Of a stretch of 35,553 nucleotides of DNA, positions 9,089 to 16,908 are shown piece by piece. The stretch is from the NCBI GenBank assembly GCA_023379935.1, contig JAMCPD010000004.1, positions 1-35,553 on the forward strand. Reading direction: 5' to 3'. How positions within the stretch are numbered: position 1 is the stretch's first letter; each line of letters begins with the position of its first letter. This DNA comes from Actinomycetota bacterium (GTDB lineage Bacteria > Actinomycetota > Acidimicrobiia > Acidimicrobiales > JAMCPD01). The notes under the pieces are model-generated. The model was not told where the DNA came from and searched no databases. It saw nothing but the letters and a program-made list of their open reading frames with translations. Made by a program: the position numbers and the translations under genes.

Positions 9089-9602
9089 CACTTACAAGCC
9101 GACTCTTACAACAGCAAGTAGCATGGAGACGCATCCTTTTGTCGTTAATGTAACAAAACTTTTAAATAATCCCGGTAGCCGGGTTACGTTCTCTTGTGTC
9201 GGTACCATACCGGATTTATCGGTAACAAGTAGCCGGGTTCTGTCGGAGCAAAATATATCGGTAGATGCGGTGTTTGAATCTGTACATTCCGGAGTGCTTG
9301 TAAGTTCCATCATTAAGACTGTTTGGGAAGGGGAGTGCCGTCGTTGCCTTTCAGCCATAAGTTCAGATTTAATTCTACGGACCAAGGAGTTATTCTGCCA
9401 AGATGTGGCTTTAGACACCGCAGATACGGATTATTTTGAAGCTTACCCTCTTGCAATGGATAAAGTGGACTTAGAACCTATGATCCGAGATGCCATAGTT
9501 CTCAATCTTCCTGCAGTTCCTTTGTGCAATACCCGGTGCAAAGGGTTGTGCAGTGTCTGCGGAACAAATCTAAATGAGCAGATGTGCAATTGTGTTGTCT
9601 AG
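9078..9602 (+). CDS. DUF177 (YceD family) protein
   Basis: YceD/DUF177 proteins are encoded immediately before rpmF in most bacteria and have been linked to rRNA/ribosome accumulation; the biochemical role is unsettled. Recognisable features are the central cysteine pair ECRRCLS and the C-terminal zinc-ribbon-like CNTRCKGLCSVCGTNLN, which is the family hallmark. ATG 9078 is chosen (174 residues), overlapping the previous gene by 11 bp; ATG 9054 and ATG 9123 are alternatives, and none has a convincing ribosome binding site. The next gene is rpmF, 16 bp downstream. Confidence 0.88.
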   Translation: MKHDTYKPTLTTASSMETHPFVVNVTKLLNNPGSRVTFSCVGTIPDLSVTSSRVLSEQNISVDAVFESVHSGVLVSSIIKTVWEGECRRCLSAISSDLILRTKELFCQDVALDTADTDYFEAYPLAMDKVDLEPMIRDAIVLNLPAVPLCNTRCKGLCSVCGTNLNEQMCNCVV

Positions 9603-9618
9603 ATGTTATTCTAAATAG

Positions 9619-9795
9619 ATGGCCGTTCCCAAGAAAAAAACTTCAAAATCTAAAAGTCGTAGCAGACGGGCATCCAATTGGGTGCTACGTGTTCCCGCAC
9701 AGAGCCTTTGTCCGCATTGTCGGCGGGCTAAACTGCCCCATAGGGTTTGTCCATACTGTGGATGGTATAAAGGTCGAACGGCGATAGAGATTTAA
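9619..9795 (+). CDS. rpmF: 50S ribosomal protein L32
   Basis: A 58-codon gene beginning MAVPKKKTSKSKSRSRRA, the standard L32 N-terminus. It carries two zinc-ribbon CxxC pairs (CPHC at 31-34 and CPYC at 44-47), so this is the zinc-binding form. The C-terminus WYKGRTAIEI is also typical. It sits between DUF177 and plsX, as in many bacteria, with the plsX start 11 bp after its stop. No strong Shine-Dalgarno is seen. Confidence 0.95.
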   Translation: MAVPKKKTSKSKSRSRRASNWVLRVPAQSLCPHCRRAKLPHRVCPYCGWYKGRTAIEI

Positions 9796-9806
9796 CAGAG
9801 GTTTAG

Positions 9807-10796
9807 TTGTCCACATTGCCGGTTGCAGTTGATGCCATGGGGGGTGACAATGCTCCTGATGCAGTTGTTGCGGGGGCCAAGGTCGCTGCGACTGAAATGG
9901 GTATTCCCGTAGCCTTGGTTGGTCCAACGGATATTATAGGGCCACTGCTTTCAGATGGGGTAGCAGGGATTGAAATATTGCCCGCAACTGAGGTCATAGG
10001 CATGGATGAAGATCCGGTAATTGGTGTAAGGAACAAGAAGGATGCAACATTGGTTAAAGCTGCTGAAGCTGTCAGGGATGCCAGATCCTCTGCGATGGTT
10101 AGTGCAGGGAATACGGGAGCCTGCTTAGCCAGTGCTCTATTTAGAATGGGACGTCTTCACGGCGTATCTCGTCCAGGGATAGCAGTTCCCATACCGATAC
10201 CGGGATCTGCGCCAACTATTTTGATAGATGCGGGGGCATCGGTCGAGTGTTCGCCGGCTATGCTTGTTCAGTTTGCAGAGATGGGGTCAGTTCTTTCTAA
10301 CGTTAGGTATTCCGTTCCCAAACCGAAAGTTGCCATTTTGACTATAGGAGAAGAACCCGGCAAAGGGACTCCTTCAGTGAAGGCGGCGTATGATCTGTTG
10401 TCGAAGATTCCGGATTTAAACTTTATTGGCAATGTCGAAGGGCGTGATTTGCTAAAAGGGGTTGCGGATGTCGTTGTAACCGATGGTTTCACAGGTAATG
10501 TGGTTTTAAAAACCTTAGAAGGTGCGTTAAAATTTTTCATGAGTCAGTTGATGGGTGTTATGGATCTTAATGAACAAACAAAAGATGCAGCTAAAGTTCT
10601 CTTACCGTTTCTGGCACCGTTGGCCGATGAACTGGATCCCGAATCAACCGGTGGTGCTATGTTGTTGGGGGTTGATGGCGTGTGTATTATAAGCCATGGC
10701 TCATCGTCGGCGCGTGCTATAGCTAATGCTATACAAGTAGCCTATAAACTTGCACAAACGCGCTTGATGAACCGTTTGAGTGAAGCTATCAAGTAG
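9807..10796 (+). CDS. plsX: phosphate acyltransferase PlsX
   Basis: PlsX converts acyl-ACP and phosphate to acyl-phosphate, the donor for glycerol-3-phosphate acylation. The 329-residue protein opens with VAVDAMGGDNAPDAVVAGA and contains SAGNTGACLASALFRMGR, DAGASVECSP, GEEPGKGTPSVKAAYDLL, VTDGFTGNVVLKTLEG and the C-terminal GVCIISHGSSSARAI block, all family hallmarks. Start is TTG 9807 with AGAGG about 5 bases upstream. It follows rpmF and precedes acpP, the classical rpmF-plsX-acpP order. Together with the FakA-like kinase upstream, the run encodes both known routes to acyl-phosphate. Confidence 0.96.
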   Translation: MSTLPVAVDAMGGDNAPDAVVAGAKVAATEMGIPVALVGPTDIIGPLLSDGVAGIEILPATEVIGMDEDPVIGVRNKKDATLVKAAEAVRDARSSAMVSAGNTGACLASALFRMGRLHGVSRPGIAVPIPIPGSAPTILIDAGASVECSPAMLVQFAEMGSVLSNVRYSVPKPKVAILTIGEEPGKGTPSVKAAYDLLSKIPDLNFIGNVEGRDLLKGVADVVVTDGFTGNVVLKTLEGALKFFMSQLMGVMDLNEQTKDAAKVLLPFLAPLADELDPESTGGAMLLGVDGVCIISHGSSSARAIANAIQVAYKLAQTRLMNRLSEAIK

Positions 10797-10841
10797 TTTG
10801 AATTCAACTGGTATGAGCTAGTGCTAAGGTATAAATGAATA

Positions 10842-10861
10842 TGAAGGAGTATAAAGGAGTA
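10842..10861 (+). repeat. duplicated Shine-Dalgarno in the acpP leader
   Basis: Two adjacent 10-bp units (GAAGGAGTAT at 10842 and AAAGGAGTAG at 10852) each contain AGGAG. The second is correctly spaced before ATG 10867, and the first lies 10 bases further upstream. Few other genes in this window have any recognisable Shine-Dalgarno, so the doubled site may reflect the high expression expected of acyl carrier protein. Confidence 0.7.
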
Positions 10862-10866
10862 GTTAA

Positions 10867-11151
10867 ATGAGCCAAGATGTACATAAACAACCTTTGGATC
10901 GTCAGCAAATTGTCAGTTTGATATGTAACAATCTTGCCGATATATTAGAAATAGATGTATCGGCAATAACGGAAAACTCCTCTTTTGCCGAGGATCTACA
11001 GGCGGATTCTTTGGCGCTTATAGAGCTGGTTGAGGCTTTAGAAGAGGAGATCAACGAGTATATAACCGGTTTTCATATCAATGATGAAGATTTAGAGGAA
11101 CTAAGAACCGTACGTGATGCAACCGACTATGTAATGGAAAAGTTAGGGTAA
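10867..11151 (+). CDS. acpP: acyl carrier protein
   Basis: ACP carries growing acyl chains on a phosphopantetheine arm for fatty-acid synthesis and for PlsX. The 94-residue acidic protein has the attachment motif LQADSLALIELVEALEEE, with the modified serine at S48, and the usual four-helix pattern. It is slightly longer than the typical 75-85 residues because of a polar N-terminus. Start ATG 10867 has a good, duplicated Shine-Dalgarno. Its TAA at 11149-11151 falls inside a 17-bp tandem duplication, and the rnc reading frame continues in the same frame directly after this stop. Confidence 0.94.
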   Translation: MSQDVHKQPLDRQQIVSLICNNLADILEIDVSAITENSSFAEDLQADSLALIELVEALEEEINEYITGFHINDEDLEELRTVRDATDYVMEKLG

Positions 11152-11164
11152 TGGAAAAGTTGGA
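11131..11164 (+). repeat. 17-bp tandem duplication at the acpP/rnc junction
   Basis: GTAATGGAAAAGTTAGG at 11131-11147 is followed at once by a near copy at 11148-11164 (first 14 bases identical). The acpP stop codon is created within the second copy. Because 17 is not a multiple of three, the duplication shifts frame: without it acpP would end with a different tail at the TGA 11172-11174. Confidence 0.85.
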
Positions 11165-11307
11165 CAGTAACTGAAATTCAAACTATCAACAATCAGCCTG
11201 TTACATCCGAATTAATTAATTTTGCCGCTAAAATTAATTGGTCGTCAAACCACCTGGAACTGCTCAAACAGGCATTAACTCATCGATCTTGGTGTTCGGA
11301 AAACTCT
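11152..11307 (+). other. in-frame upstream coding extension of rnc lacking a canonical start
   Basis: Read in the rnc frame these 52 codons contain no stop and encode what looks like the normal RNase III N-terminus, including HLELLKQALTHRSW just before the first codon of the canonical-start frame. The only ATG (11151) is in another frame and terminates after seven codons. No ATG, GTG or TTG occurs in frame between the acpP stop and GTG 11308. Possible initiators are ATT 11176, ATC 11185 or CTG 11257/11263. Confidence 0.75.
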
Positions 11308-11943
11308 GTGGGCTATCTTGAGTCTAACGAGCGTTTAGAGTTTTTTGGGGATGCGGTATTGCAACTTGCAGTCACCGACTATATTTTTCGCACCTACCAA
11401 CAGATGCCTGAAGGAATGTTGGCGAAGCTCAGGGCCACAGTTGTAAATTCCGAGTCATTAGCTGAAGTATCACGTTCAATAGGACTGGGTGAGGTGTTGT
11501 TTCTTGGTAAAGGAGAAGAGGCTACAGGCGGCAGGAATAAATCATCTATCTTAGCCGATGCCTTAGAAGCATTGGTTGGGGCGATATATCTTGAACATGA
11601 GAGAGATAAAGACGATGGGGGGGATGAGGGAGATTCAACAGGCGGAAGAAATGGATTTGTAAAATCAACTGAATTTATACTGCAACATCTTGAGGACAAG
11701 ATAAAGCTGGCCGCCAGTAATCCTGGAAGCGATGATTATAAAACTCGTTTGCAAGAGTTGGCAACACAGCAAGGCAAGGGGCTTCCCGTCTATCAGATAT
11801 CGTACAACGGTCCTGATCATGCAAGGTGTTTTACAGCCGAAGTGTACATTGCTGGGGTTTTTCTTGCCAAGGCTGAGGGAAGATCAAAAAAACAGGCTGA
11901 GCAGAATGCAGCTGAACAGGCATGCGTAATGATGCTAAGATAG
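11308..11943 (+). CDS. rnc: ribonuclease III
   Basis: RNase III cleaves double-stranded RNA in rRNA processing and RNA decay. From GTG 11308 the frame encodes 211 residues starting directly before the signature NERLEFFGDAVLQLAVTDY. The second catalytic/metal region is ILADALEALVGAIYLE, and a C-terminal double-stranded-RNA-binding domain follows (DYKTRLQELATQQGKGLP to KKQAEQNAAEQA). This start removes the first conserved helices, so translation very likely begins upstream (see 11152-11307). Between the two domains is a Gly/Asp-rich insertion (about 100-116, DKDDGGDEGDSTGGRNG) not typical of the family. It is followed 28 bp later by mutM, the usual actinobacterial order. Confidence 0.9.
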   Translation: MGYLESNERLEFFGDAVLQLAVTDYIFRTYQQMPEGMLAKLRATVVNSESLAEVSRSIGLGEVLFLGKGEEATGGRNKSSILADALEALVGAIYLEHERDKDDGGDEGDSTGGRNGFVKSTEFILQHLEDKIKLAASNPGSDDYKTRLQELATQQGKGLPVYQISYNGPDHARCFTAEVYIAGVFLAKAEGRSKKQAEQNAAEQACVMMLR

Positions 11944-11971
11944 TAAGCGGTGTGTAAATGGTGAGTGGTTG

Positions 11972-12811
11972 ATGCCCGAACTTCCTGAAGTAGAAACAAT
12001 AAAGCGGGATCTGGAAAAAGAGGTTCTTGGCAAACGAATTAAGTTGGTTGATGTCAGTTTGGACCGTGCTGTGCGCAGGCACCCGAATGTAGCTTCTTTT
12101 AAGTCAAAGCTTGAAGGGCATAAGATTTCTTTTGTAAAAAGGCGCGGGAAATATCTGCTAATTGGTTTGGATAACGATGATATGCTGATTGTTCATTTAG
12201 GGATGAGCGGGCAGTTGTTGATAGTAAAACGAACTAGGGATGCTCGTGATGCGCATACCCATGTTGTGGTTAGATTTACACAAGGCGGAGAGTTGCGTTT
12301 CGTCGATCCCCGAACCTTTGGCGAGATGTTCGTATCATCCCTTTCTCAATTGGAGCAAATCGCACCTGAATTGAATGAACTTGGTTTTGACCCCCTGGAG
12401 GGACAAATGAGCTGGATCAACTTTGATCAACTACTTCGGCAAAAAAGAACCAAATTGAAAAGTTTATTGACAGATCAGAAGTTTGTGGCGGGTATAGGGA
12501 ATATATACTCTGATGAGATTTTGTTTGCGGCAGGGTTACGTTACGATCGCATTTCAGATACCTTAACCACCCAAGAGGTTCGCAGACTATACAGAGCTAT
12601 GGTGGAAACACTTTCTGAGGCCATAAGGCATCGCGGTTCCTCCCTGGCTGATGAGCAGTATAAAGACCTTTTTGGTGAGGTTGGGGACTATCAGAGCCAG
12701 CATCAGGTTTACGGTAGAGAGTCCCAACCCTGCAGAAGGTGCCATAACAAGATAGTCAGATTGAAAGTAAATGGGCGTCCCTTATTTATGTGTGAACACT
12801 GTCAGATATAG
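11972..12811 (+). CDS. mutM: formamidopyrimidine-DNA glycosylase (Fpg/MutM)
   Basis: MutM excises 8-oxoguanine and formamidopyrimidines and nicks the abasic site. ATG 11972 is the required start, because the catalytic proline must be residue 2: the protein opens MPELPEVETIKRDLEKE, with P2 and E3 as active-site residues. RRGKYLLIGL contains the conserved lysine. The helix-two-turn-helix segment includes VAGIGNIYSDEILFAAGL, and the C-terminal zinc finger is CRRCHNK...LFMCEHCQ. At 279 residues it is full length and apparently intact. It lies 28 bp after rnc. Confidence 0.96.
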   Translation: MPELPEVETIKRDLEKEVLGKRIKLVDVSLDRAVRRHPNVASFKSKLEGHKISFVKRRGKYLLIGLDNDDMLIVHLGMSGQLLIVKRTRDARDAHTHVVVRFTQGGELRFVDPRTFGEMFVSSLSQLEQIAPELNELGFDPLEGQMSWINFDQLLRQKRTKLKSLLTDQKFVAGIGNIYSDEILFAAGLRYDRISDTLTTQEVRRLYRAMVETLSEAIRHRGSSLADEQYKDLFGEVGDYQSQHQVYGRESQPCRRCHNKIVRLKVNGRPLFMCEHCQI

Positions 12812-12841
12812 TTGTTCTTTGCCGCAGTCGGTTAAGCTACG

Positions 12842-13291
12842 ATGGCCTTGTTGAACCCGTGGTCGTTGCCGAATACCTTACAAGGTGAGTTGGCGTTTAT
12901 AAAAAACTCTGTCGAAAACAGCAGATTGCAGCTAAGTTATGCGGATAAACAGTTAATTGTTGTCGGCATCGCTGTAATATTACTGATGCTTTTGTTGCTA
13001 GTAGCTTTGGTTATTCGCAACAGACGTAAGATGATTACTGCCATGCCTGTGCAGCATACACAGGACAACCTAGGTGCTATTAAATCTAAATCCAGAGTAG
13101 CAAGTGGCAAAAGAGTCGGTCGAAAGAGAGCAGTTACTGCTGCAACTGTGTCCACACCGATGAAAGCACCATTGGTGTTGGCGGAACTGTATCCGCCAAA
13201 CTGGTATCGAGATCCCCATAATCCTCAGGCCTTGAGGTGGTGGGATGGCACCTGCTGGACAGAACATGTTCGTGAACTACCACATGGCTAA
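12842..13291 (+). CDS. DUF2510 single-pass membrane protein
   Basis: A 149-residue protein of unknown function. Residues 38-58 form a strong hydrophobic segment (LIVVGIAVILLMLLLLVALV) followed by the basic stop-transfer RNRRK, then a basic linker (KSKSRVASGKRVGRKR). The C-terminal DUF2510 module is at about 118-143 (PPNWYRDPHNP, RWWDGTCWTEHV). DUF2510 is common at the termini of actinobacterial membrane proteins. ATG 12842 starts 30 bp after mutM, so co-transcription is likely. The long region without genes downstream suggests that the operon may end here. Confidence 0.82.
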   Translation: MALLNPWSLPNTLQGELAFIKNSVENSRLQLSYADKQLIVVGIAVILLMLLLLVALVIRNRRKMITAMPVQHTQDNLGAIKSKSRVASGKRVGRKRAVTAATVSTPMKAPLVLAELYPPNWYRDPHNPQALRWWDGTCWTEHVRELPHG

Positions 13292-13323
13292 AGCTTTGGG
13301 TTGCCAACCGCTTACTTAGATGT

Positions 13324-13357
13324 GCTTGTATATGGCATAAATATGTTCTATACAAGC
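13324..13357. promoter_or_regulatory. 9-bp inverted repeat upstream of rimO
   Basis: GCTTGTATA at 13324-13332 is perfectly complementary to TATACAAGC at 13349-13357, with a 16-base loop; the outer T-A pair at 13323/13358 extends it to 10 bp. There is no T tract after it, so it resembles an operator or RNA stem rather than a simple intrinsic terminator. Confidence 0.45.
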
Positions 13358-13478
13358 AACAGTGAACTTAACGAAAATGATCCAAACAGACAGGTATAAG
13401 CCGGTTCAGCGCCTATCGGTGGTACAAGGAAGGTACCGTTTCCGGTATCGGCCAGAAAGGTGATACGGCAGTGTCACA

Positions 13479-13492
13479 CCTTGGCGCCAAGG
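13479..13492. promoter_or_regulatory. 14-bp perfect palindrome before rimO
   Basis: CCTTGGCGCCAAGG at 13479-13492 is a perfect palindrome ending 7 bases before the TTG 13500 start candidate. A weaker dyad (TGATAC and GTGTCA, 4-base spacer) lies just upstream at 13461-13476. The position suits a repressor site or a translation-level hairpin; function is unknown. Confidence 0.4.
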
Positions 13493-13499
13493 ATAAAGG

Positions 13500-14936
13500 T
13501 TGACAAGGATTGTGAAAGCTGCTTTAGAATGCCAAGTCGAAAATGATCAGTGTGATTTGGGCTATAGTGGTTTAATGGTGAGTAATGATAGGAACGGTAC
13601 CAGTGATTTGATGTCAAACAGCGCTGCTTGTGGAGTTACTTCTAAGAGCTTTTGGGTAGAGACCTTGGGGTGTGCCAAAAATCAGGTTGATTCGGAGATG
13701 ATCGTTGCTAAGTTGCTTAATGAGGGGTTTCGCCAAGCCGGTTCTCCTGCCCAAGCCGATATGGTGGTTATAAATACCTGCGCTTTTATAGAATCCGCCA
13801 GAGATGAATCAATCGACGTTATTTTCGAGCTTGATCAAACCCGTAAATCAAAGTCACGCCTGGTAGTTACGGGATGCATGGCCCAACGTTATTTAAATGA
13901 CTTATCCAAAGAACTTCCCGAGGTTGATGTGTTGGATGTGTCTCAAGTTGGTGGGCCAGATAAGCTTGGACATACACTGCGTAGACCCAAACCCGAATTT
14001 CCTTGGGCTTATGTCAAGATATCAGAAGGCTGTGATAGAAAGTGTGGATTTTGCGCCATCCCCTCGTTCAAAGGGCCGCACCGTTCGCGCCCTTTGCGTG
14101 AGATCTTGAATGAGGTGGAAAGCTTGAATGTACCCGAGATTATTTTAATAGCCCAAGACACGGCTTCTTGGGGAAAAGACTTTGGGCGTAGTGTTGGGCA
14201 GAGTACCGCTAGCCGCGAGGTTAGACGTAATGCCAGCTTCGTCAGTTTGTTCAAAGAGGTATCTAAACTTACCGAACGTGTTAGGATCTTATATCTGTAT
14301 CCGTTCTCTCTGGACGATTATTTGACAGAAGCCATATTAGATAGCGGTGTTCCTTATTTTGATCTCTCCCTTCAACATGTATCTTCTCGGCTGTTGAGAA
14401 AAATGCGCAGATGGGGTGGGATGGATATCTTTTTATCTAAAATTGACAGCATAAGAAGACAGGAGCCCGAAGCAGTTTTTCGCTCCTCGTTTATTGTCGG
14501 ATACCCTACGGAAACTGAGGAAGACCATGATCAGTTGCTTTATTTCTTACAAGAAGCTGAGTTGGACTGGGTCGGTTTCTTTCCTTTTTCACCCGAAGAG
14601 GGGACCTATGCATATGGCCTAGAACCGCAAGTACCACAAGAGCTTGTATTGGAAAGGTTGTCAGAGGCAAGTGAGTTGCAAGATAGCATAACCATGCGTA
14701 AATGTGAAGCTTTGATTGGTTCTACTGTTGAAGTTCTTGTGGACTCTTCCGGTCAAGCCCGTTCCTATAGGCAAGCACCAGAAATTGACGGAATAGTTTA
14801 TGTGCCCGTATCTTTTGATGTAGGTTCTTTTTATCAAGTTAATATTACCGAAGCGCGAGGAAGTGATCTTGTGGCTGTTGAAGCTGTTTCCAATATTGCC
14901 GATGAAATTACGACAGGGAGAATGCCGAATGGCTAG
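13500..14936 (+). CDS. rimO: ribosomal protein S12 methylthiotransferase RimO
   Basis: RimO is a radical-SAM enzyme that methylthiolates an aspartate of ribosomal protein S12. The N-terminal MTTase domain starts at FWVETLGCAKNQVDSE, with iron-sulfur cysteines C58, C94 and C126. The radical-SAM cluster motif is CDRKCGFC (C178, C182, C185) followed by AIPSFKGPHRSRP, which favours RimO over MiaB. A TRAM-like domain closes the protein. TTG 13500 has the best Shine-Dalgarno (AAGGA), but the first 48 residues are not conserved, and ATG 13575 or 13611 are reasonable alternatives. A polar insertion (about 222-242, GRSVGQSTASREVRRN) interrupts the radical-SAM domain. The stop overlaps pgsA by 8 bp. 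Confidence 0.94.
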   Translation: MTRIVKAALECQVENDQCDLGYSGLMVSNDRNGTSDLMSNSAACGVTSKSFWVETLGCAKNQVDSEMIVAKLLNEGFRQAGSPAQADMVVINTCAFIESARDESIDVIFELDQTRKSKSRLVVTGCMAQRYLNDLSKELPEVDVLDVSQVGGPDKLGHTLRRPKPEFPWAYVKISEGCDRKCGFCAIPSFKGPHRSRPLREILNEVESLNVPEIILIAQDTASWGKDFGRSVGQSTASREVRRNASFVSLFKEVSKLTERVRILYLYPFSLDDYLTEAILDSGVPYFDLSLQHVSSRLLRKMRRWGGMDIFLSKIDSIRRQEPEAVFRSSFIVGYPTETEEDHDQLLYFLQEAELDWVGFFPFSPEEGTYAYGLEPQVPQELVLERLSEASELQDSITMRKCEALIGSTVEVLVDSSGQARSYRQAPEIDGIVYVPVSFDVGSFYQVNITEARGSDLVAVEAVSNIADEITTGRMPNG

Positions 14937-15567
14937 CGAAACTAATACCCATACTCATACCTTTGGGCCATCGGCACTTGCAACCCCCGCCAATGCCCTT
15001 ACTCTTGGACGTCTCCTTGCAGCCCCGATTTTAATAGCAGCGATTCTAATGCAAGGTCCTTCGTGGCCGGCCGTTGTGGCGTGGATATTAATTTCAGGCA
15101 GTGATTGGGCGGATGGCTGGGTAGCCAGGCGGCAAGGGACCACGCGTTCTGGAGCCTTTCTTGATCCCTTGGCTGACAAGTGTGTTGTGCTTGGTGCTAT
15201 GGGCGCACTGGTTTTAAATAAAGAGATGTGGTGGTTTCCCGTAGTATTAATAGCAGCCAGAGAGGTATGGATGAGTCTTTACCGTAGTGTTGTGGCAAAA
15301 AAAGGCGTGTCAATTCCGGCCAGATGGTCCGCAAAAGTAAAAACTTTTGTACAGGACTTAACCGTTGCAGTTGCGCTGGTACCCTTTATGTCTTTGGGGC
15401 AGTCTCATATTGTATCCCGATTTTTCCCGAATATAGCCTATGATATAACCTCTAAACCGACACACTTACAGTTAGTGATAGTCAGTGCTTTATTGTGGTT
15501 CGCAGTGTTGCTTACTCTTGTAAGCGGCTTACAGTACTTTCTTGACGCCAAACATGTGTCAAAGTGA
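14929..15567 (+). CDS. pgsA: CDP-alcohol phosphatidyltransferase (PgsA-type)
   Basis: Integral membrane enzyme that condenses CDP-diacylglycerol with an alcohol, most likely glycerol-3-phosphate, to give phosphatidylglycerophosphate. The signature is intact: DWADGWVARRQGTTRSG followed by AFLDPLADK, giving the DxxDG, AR, G and two metal-binding Asp positions. Several hydrophobic segments flank it. ATG 14929 (212 residues) is preferred to the longer frame from 14863: it has GGGAG upstream and forms the ATGGCTAG overlap with the rimO stop. The rimO-pgsA-cinA order is a conserved actinobacterial arrangement. The exact alcohol acceptor cannot be read from the sequence. Confidence 0.9.
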   Translation: MASETNTHTHTFGPSALATPANALTLGRLLAAPILIAAILMQGPSWPAVVAWILISGSDWADGWVARRQGTTRSGAFLDPLADKCVVLGAMGALVLNKEMWWFPVVLIAAREVWMSLYRSVVAKKGVSIPARWSAKVKTFVQDLTVAVALVPFMSLGQSHIVSRFFPNIAYDITSKPTHLQLVIVSALLWFAVLLTLVSGLQYFLDAKHVSK

Positions 15568-15570
15568 TGT

Positions 15571-16908
15571 GTGAGCTCTAAGACAATGAGAGTTGAAATC
15601 CTAGCGGTTGGAACCGAGCTTTTGCTTGGCCAAATAACAGATACCAACTCTTCTTGGATTGCTGAACGTTTAGCTGAAGTGGGTATGGACTCTTTTTTCC
15701 AAACTAAAGTTGGTGATAATGTTTCTCGTATAGCTCTTGCGCTTAGAACTGCTCTTTCTCGCAGCGATGCGGTTATTGTTTGTGGTGGGTTAGGCCCTAC
15801 TCATGATGATGTTACCCGTGAAGCGATTGCAGAGGTTATGAACGTTCCACTGGTGAGAGATGACGAACTTTTAAAACGCATAGAAACGGTATTTACGTCC
15901 ATGGGACGTTCTATGCCGGCTAATAATGCAAAGCAGGCCGATGTTCCCTTGGGGGCCGTTCCGATAGAGATAGTTGGAACTGCACCCGGATTGATATGCC
16001 CTTTAGGGAACAAAGTTGTTTATGCAACTCCGGGTGTTCCTTCTGAAATGCGACAAATGATTGCTAGTGCGGTAATTGAAGATCTAAAACGACGATCCGA
16101 CGATCTGGCCGTTACTCTAAGTCGTAATTTACGGATTTGGGGAATATCAGAGTCTCTTCTTGCCGAGATTTTGAGTGCCAAAGTAAGGTCTTTAGATTCA
16201 CCGGACACGTTAAGTCAAACTTCAAGTTCCGGTTTCAGCCCGAAACCAACTATTGCTTTTTTGGCAAATGCAGCTGAAGGCATAAAGATACGGATAACAG
16301 CTAAAGCTCATGACAAAAAAGCCGCCATAGCAGTGCTGGATACCGAAGAATCAGAGATACGAGCTCTTTTGGGGGACAATGTGTTCGGGGTAGATGACCA
16401 ATCAATGGAAGCTGTTGTAGGAACACTGCTGGAAGAGGCAAATCTGACACTTGGATTGGCTGAATCGATAACCGGTGGGCTGGTGGCGGCACGTCTCGTG
16501 AGCATACCCGGTGCAAGCAGATGGTTTAAAGGGTCAATAGTTACTTACGCGACCGAGATTAAACGTTTATTCCTTGGAGTTGATGAAGGGCCTGTTGTAA
16601 GTGAAAAGGCATGCCTTCAAATGGCACAGGGGATAAGGAAAGCTTTACAGGCGGACATAGGATTGGCTGTGACAGGAGTTGCCGGGCCGGAGGAACAAGA
16701 TAGGCAACCTGTCGGCACGGTTTTTTTGGGGCTGGCTATGGAAGGTGAAGCCAAAACGAACAGTGGCAAAAATGCGGGGGATGGATCAGCTGAGCCGCCA
16801 GTTCAAGAGGTAGTGCATTTGAAGCTGTCCGGTAACAGAGAAAGCATAAGAAATATTGCCGCTATTTCTTTGTTGGATCTATTGAGGAGACGGCTTGGAA
16901 CAGTTTAA
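15571..16908 (+). CDS. cinA: CinA family protein (MoCF-like domain plus NMN amidohydrolase domain)
   Basis: CinA proteins combine an N-terminal COG1058 domain, reported in several members to be an ADP-ribose pyrophosphatase, with a C-terminal nicotinamide-mononucleotide amidohydrolase. Visible are [20 protein letters not shown] and [15 protein letters not shown] (N-domain), and [13 protein letters not shown] from residue 297, [37 protein letters not shown] (C-domain). The C-domain contains a polar insertion ([20 protein letters not shown]) near 390-410. Starts: GTG 15571 or ATG 15586, neither with a strong ribosome site; the gene begins 3 bp after pgsA. Its last four bases overlap the end of the convergent macrodomain gene. 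Confidence 0.93.
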   Translation: MSSKTMRVEILAVGTELLLGQITDTNSSWIAERLAEVGMDSFFQTKVGDNVSRIALALRTALSRSDAVIVCGGLGPTHDDVTREAIAEVMNVPLVRDDELLKRIETVFTSMGRSMPANNAKQADVPLGAVPIEIVGTAPGLICPLGNKVVYATPGVPSEMRQMIASAVIEDLKRRSDDLAVTLSRNLRIWGISESLLAEILSAKVRSLDSPDTLSQTSSSGFSPKPTIAFLANAAEGIKIRITAKAHDKKAAIAVLDTEESEIRALLGDNVFGVDDQSMEAVVGTLLEEANLTLGLAESITGGLVAARLVSIPGASRWFKGSIVTYATEIKRLFLGVDEGPVVSEKACLQMAQGIRKALQADIGLAVTGVAGPEEQDRQPVGTVFLGLAMEGEAKTNSGKNAGDGSAEPPVQEVVHLKLSGNRESIRNIAAISLLDLLRRRLGTV

